A stretch of 27,268 nt of DNA from positions 1 to 27,268 of the forward strand of contig DCLA01000056.1 of the NCBI GenBank assembly GCA_002320815.1, written 5' to 3'. The position numbers and the translations under genes were made by a program. The notes below the pieces were generated by a model. It did not search any database and was not told the origin of the DNA. It was given only the letters and a program-made list of their open reading frames with translations. Shown piece by piece: positions 23,986-27,268 of this stretch. Position 1 is the stretch's first letter. Every line of letters starts with the position of its first letter. The DNA is from Myxococcales bacterium UBA1660 (GTDB lineage: Bacteria; Myxococcota_A; Polyangia; Polyangiales; Houyiibacteriaceae).

Positions 23986-24900
23986 TCAGCGCATCGCCTC
24001 GGGGGGCGCGAGCCCCTGCTGGACCAGGGTCGCCCGCAGGTTCTCGTCCGCGTGCTCCCAGACGTAGGCGAGGTCCATCGCCGGCGGGAGACCGGGGTCG
24101 GCGCGGGCGACGGCGACCCGGAGGAGCCGGACAACGCCGAGCTGGTCGCCGGCGAGGCACGCCGCGCGGGCAGCGAGGCCGTACCAGAGCCCCTCGGCGC
24201 GGGTCCCCGCGAAGCGCGCCGCAGCGGCCTCCACCGCCGCGGCCGACACCTGGCCCTCTTCGACCATCTCCAGGGTCTCGGGCGACGCGCCACCGAGGGT
24301 GGCGACCCCGAAGAGCTCGTCGCCGCGCAGGCCCGCCCGGCGCGCGAGCGCGGTGGCGCGCCAGAGGAGGCGCACGACGTGGTCGGGCTCGCACCCGGCG
24401 AGGACCGCTTCGACGGCGTCGGGGTCCGGGAGCGCGGCCTGGATGGCGTCGTCGAAGCCCTCGGGCACCACGTCTTCGGCGTCGATGAACTCTTGCACCT
24501 CGACCGCGCGGGGGTCGTCGGCGTCGGCCTTCCGGAGGAAGGCCTCGGCGAGACGGATCGCGTGGGTCAGGTCGCCGACCTCGGCCAGCACCTTCAGGTA
24601 GGGCAGCGGCGGGCCACCGCGGAGCCAAACGGTCCGCTCGGCGGCCTCGAGGCGCGAGCTGCCCGCTCCGTCGAGCCACTCGCACCAACCGGCGACCCGC
24701 TCGAGGTAGCGCCGCTCCGGTTGGTCGGCGCGTTCGTCGATGGGCGTGGGCAGCGCGTCGGAACGCGAGCGCACGGCCTTCCACAGCTCCAGGCGCTCGT
24801 TGGCGTCGAGCGCGGGGATCCACGGCGCCGGGTCCGGCCAGGTGCCGGCGAGCGCATCGCGCAGGTCTCCTTCCAGCCTTTCGGCCCAGGCAGCGGTCAA
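23986..24900 (-). CDS. hypothetical helical cytoplasmic protein, TTG start
   Basis: 304 residues, acidic, almost entirely alpha-helical by composition, with many short Ala/Leu/Glu helices that could form TPR/HEAT-like repeats. I recognise no family. Visible segments include RLELWKAVRSRSDALP, PYLKVLAEVGDLTHAIRLAE and GLWYGLAARAACLAGDQLGVV; the last two resemble TPR-like hairpins. Translation probably starts at TTG 24900: GGAGG lies 9 nt upstream and no in-frame ATG or GTG is available nearby. It lies 47 nt after the GMC oxidoreductase stop and 41 nt before the Pro-rich/HhH gene, all on the same strand, suggesting an operon. No signal peptide or membrane segment. Confidence 0.75.
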   Translation of the reverse strand: MTAAWAERLEGDLRDALAGTWPDPAPWIPALDANERLELWKAVRSRSDALPTPIDERADQPERRYLERVAGWCEWLDGAGSSRLEAAERTVWLRGGPPLPYLKVLAEVGDLTHAIRLAEAFLRKADADDPRAVEVQEFIDAEDVVPEGFDDAIQAALPDPDAVEAVLAGCEPDHVVRLLWRATALARRAGLRGDELFGVATLGGASPETLEMVEEGQVSAAAVEAAAARFAGTRAEGLWYGLAARAACLAGDQLGVVRLLRVAVARADPGLPPAMDLAYVWEHADENLRATLVQQGLAPPEAMR

Positions 24901-24947
24901 CGTGTCGGTCCTCCCGAGAGCTCCATAGAGCGCTCATGGGGACCAGA

Positions 24948-27248
24948 TCACTCGGCCGCCACCGCCAATCGTGCAGAAACGTGCTCGTCGATGGCGTCGG
25001 CGGCCATCCAACCGAGGGCCGCGATCGTCCACTGGGGGTTGACCACGATGGTCGACGGGAAGAGAGACGCATCGGACACGAAGACGTTGTCCGCGCCGCG
25101 CAAGCGGAAGCCGCCGTCGACCGCGCCCCGCTCGGGATGGGCCGCCATGCGTAGGCCGCCCTGGGGGTGTGCGCTGGAGAGCATCAGGTGCTCGGGCTCG
25201 GTGATCACCGCCCGCATGGTGTCGTAGAGCGTCTTCTCGGAGGCCTGGGCGTACTCCTCGGCGCGGATGCGGAGCCCCACCCCGAGACCGGCGCCCTCGT
25301 GGCCCTGCCGCACGCCCGCCAGGCCGACCTCCTCGGCGCCGGCGGCCAGGTAGAGCCGCACGATGGAGGCCAGGGCGCGCACGTTCAGATCGTGCTCGCT
25401 CGCCGAGAGCCGATAGTGGACGTCGCGATCGCCATCGATCTGACCGTGGAGCGGCGAGCCGATGGTCGTCGCGCACATGGCGAGCTGCTGGTAGCTCTCC
25501 ATCCAGCGGCGATGCACCTCGCCGACCCCGGGGACCACGTTGCTCAAGAGCGCCGGGGGCACGAAGGCGTTCTCCATCACGTAGCGGGTCACGTAGGGCC
25601 CGTGCTCGCCGGTCAACGTGAAGTCTTCGTCGGGGCTCTTGGTGGCGATGTACTTGATCTGGAAGCCCAGGTGGCCTGGCTTGGGGAAGCGCTCCGGGAA
25701 GCGGGCGACGACCCCCGAGCCGTAGTTGAAGCCGAGGTGGGTCCCCACCCAGCCGTTGCGGAAGGCAGCCAGCGTCTCCCACACCGGGTCGGCGGCGGCG
25801 CTCCGCTTGAGCAGCGCCGGCGACCCGACCGCCCCGCAGGCCAGCACCACGTGGTCGACCTTCACGTGCGACTTCAGGCCGCGGCCGAGCTCGAGGGCGG
25901 TGACCCGCATGCGTCCGTCGCCCTGGTACTCGCCCACCAGCCGCTCGATGGGCAGGTTCGGGTGGACCCGGGCCCCGGCCTTCTCCGCGTCGGGGATGAA
26001 GGTCAGGTCCATCGAGAGCTTGTGGCCGAAGTGGCACCCGTAGTTGCAGAGGCCGCAGCCCAGGCAGTAGTCGCCGTTCTGATCCGGCGTCGCGTGGGGG
26101 CGCTGCCGCGGGCCCATCATCACGTTGTTGAGGGCCTCCTCGCTGTCGAAGCGGAAGCCCTCCCCGCCCAGCGCCCGCGCCCCCTTCTCCAGGAGGTGCG
26201 AGGGATCGGTGTAGAGGCTCTCGTTGATGGTGCCGAGCGCCTGCCGCTTCCGGATCGCGTCGAGCGCGCGGTCGAGGCCGTGCGGGTCGAGCCCGAGGTA
26301 GGTCTCCTCGTTCAGGCCGCTGGTCCAGGCCTCGGCGGTGGTCTTCCTCAGCCGGACGCTGAGCCCCGAGGTCATCACCGTGCCGCCGCCGACCAGGCGC
26401 CCGCGGAGCAGGTGCAGGTCGAGGTTGCGGCTGAGGGTCATCAGGCCGTCCTCGAAGAGCTGGCCCATGCCCACCAGCGTGTCGAGGGGGTACTCGGTGG
26501 GCCGGAAGCGCGGGCCAGCCTCGAAGATGGCCACGTCGTACCGGCCGGTCTCCGCGAGGCGCGCGGCGGCTACCGCGCCTCCTGCCCCGCTCCCGATCAC
26601 CGCGACCTTGGGCCGGCCGTCGTCGGCGAAGAGCTTCGAGGCCTCGTAGGGGTGACCGGTGAAGTGGACCCGGGCGACCTCGCGCGCGTCGAAGACATCC
26701 GGGCGCGGGGTGGGCAGCCGGAGCGGATCGACGTCCACCCGCTCGCGCAGGAGCTCCTTGCGCTTCCAGATGCGCTGGTAGCCGGTGATGCCGTCGGCGC
26801 CGGGGTTCGAGTAGAAGGCGAGGCCCATCACCTCGCGGAGGCTCTTGGCGAGATCCCGGATGGTCGCCCGCTCGACCGAGCGCGGGACCACCTTGCCCAC
26901 GACGTCCCAGAAGGTGTCGGCGATGCGTTCGTCGGACTCGAAGAACGCGCGCACGAAGTGGCTCTTCTCCGTCGCGGTCTGCAGCCAAGGCCGCGTCCCG
27001 TGGGCCAAGGCGGTCCCATGGACGAAGGTCCAGAGCAGCAAGCTGTAGAGCTTGTCCCGCGCCCGCGACTCGTGCGCCGGCAGCGAGCGCACGTAGGCGT
27101 CGAAGCGCTGGGTCGCCGCCTTCACCAGGGGCTCGTCCTCGGGCCTCGTGACCCCCAGCACGTAGGGCAGATAGGCCTCGAACGTCTTCAGTTGCCAGTC
27201 CGGCAGCCCCTCGGCCGTCCGGACCTCCCGATCCCCCAGGTCTTTCAT
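24948..27248 (-). CDS. GMC-family FAD oxidoreductase with a CxxCxxCxxxC motif
   Basis: 766 residues. An N-terminal helical domain (~1-205) precedes the FAD-binding Rossmann motif VAVIGSGAGGAVAAARLAE (215-233) and EAGPRF. The flavin-binding GRLVGGGTVMTSGLSVR (283-299) follows. The C-terminal catalytic region has HPQGGLRM (His694) and NPQWTIAALGWMAADAI (from 737), the GMC His/Asn region. GMC enzymes oxidise alcohols or sterols. Between the FAD halves, DYCLGCGLCNYGC has four Cys (395, 398, 401, 405), a ferredoxin-like CxxCxxCxxxC spacing that may bind Fe-S. The long helical N-terminus and this motif place it with the long-chain alcohol/cholesterol-oxidase-like branch rather than choline dehydrogenase. 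No signal peptide. The gene is complete, starting 20 nt inside the window edge (ATG 27248, preceded by AAAGG), so upstream neighbours are unseen. Confidence 0.9.
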   Translation of the reverse strand: MKDLGDREVRTAEGLPDWQLKTFEAYLPYVLGVTRPEDEPLVKAATQRFDAYVRSLPAHESRARDKLYSLLLWTFVHGTALAHGTRPWLQTATEKSHFVRAFFESDERIADTFWDVVGKVVPRSVERATIRDLAKSLREVMGLAFYSNPGADGITGYQRIWKRKELLRERVDVDPLRLPTPRPDVFDAREVARVHFTGHPYEASKLFADDGRPKVAVIGSGAGGAVAAARLAETGRYDVAIFEAGPRFRPTEYPLDTLVGMGQLFEDGLMTLSRNLDLHLLRGRLVGGGTVMTSGLSVRLRKTTAEAWTSGLNEETYLGLDPHGLDRALDAIRKRQALGTINESLYTDPSHLLEKGARALGGEGFRFDSEEALNNVMMGPRQRPHATPDQNGDYCLGCGLCNYGCHFGHKLSMDLTFIPDAEKAGARVHPNLPIERLVGEYQGDGRMRVTALELGRGLKSHVKVDHVVLACGAVGSPALLKRSAAADPVWETLAAFRNGWVGTHLGFNYGSGVVARFPERFPKPGHLGFQIKYIATKSPDEDFTLTGEHGPYVTRYVMENAFVPPALLSNVVPGVGEVHRRWMESYQQLAMCATTIGSPLHGQIDGDRDVHYRLSASEHDLNVRALASIVRLYLAAGAEEVGLAGVRQGHEGAGLGVGLRIRAEEYAQASEKTLYDTMRAVITEPEHLMLSSAHPQGGLRMAAHPERGAVDGGFRLRGADNVFVSDASLFPSTIVVNPQWTIAALGWMAADAIDEHVSARLAVAAE

Positions 27249-27268
27249 TGGTAGACCCTACCTTTCCG

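Overview
The window is very GC-rich, almost fully coding DNA on both strands. It looks like a chromosomal segment of a myxobacterium, most likely a Polyangia/Sandaracinaceae-type Myxococcota. The evidence is indirect: extreme G/C at third codon positions, lipoproteins with Asp/Pro/Ala-rich linkers after the lipobox, Pro-rich plus coiled-coil proteins, a divergent RAYT-like transposase of a type common in that group, and a UdgX plus radical-SAM pair. No rRNA, tRNA, CRISPR, prophage or complete insertion sequence was recognised.

Layout. 114-449 encodes a small TerB-like protein, followed by a striking double hairpin (491-530) and a RAYT/IS200-like HUH protein (599-1852). cysS (minus, 2087-3577) is divergent from a small YqiA-like alpha/beta hydrolase (3637-4242). 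A lipoprotein L,D-transpeptidase (4460-6421) ends in a strong terminator. A 28-bp tandem repeat array (6498-6614) precedes a tightly packed plus-strand operon: lipoprotein alpha/beta hydrolase, YhbY-type RNA-binding protein, a sirtuin lacking zinc cysteines, and a lipase-maturation-factor-like membrane protein (6677-11008). Next come a small beta-rich protein and an HExxH peptide-modification (putative aKG-dependent beta-hydroxylase) protein (11110-12587), a single-domain voltage-gated cation channel overlapping a BtpA/SgcQ protein (12655-14390), and an ammonium transporter (14643-15911). The transporter converges, with a 1-nt gap, on a Cys-rich lipoprotein gene.

From 15913 to 21977 all genes are on the minus strand: Cys-rich lipoprotein, a standalone EF-G, a DUF4130-UdgX fusion, and its partner radical SAM protein. 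A MazG-like pyrophosphohydrolase (22073-22432, plus) is divergent from the radical SAM gene. The right end holds a minus-strand set: GMC oxidoreductase with a four-Cys motif, an unrecognised helical protein with a TTG start, and a Pro-rich/coiled-coil/helix-hairpin-helix protein.

Themes. Three neighbourhoods look functionally coherent. (i) A lipase-like lipoprotein shares an operon with a lipase-maturation-factor homologue and an atypical sirtuin. (ii) A small protein of unknown function lies directly upstream of an HExxH peptide-modifying enzyme, with its own sigma70-like promoter. (iii) UdgX-DUF4130, radical SAM and MazG-like proteins cluster around uracil/damaged-nucleotide handling. No gene-free stretch exceeds 300 bases; the longest are 6422-6676 (terminator plus repeat array) and 14391-14642.
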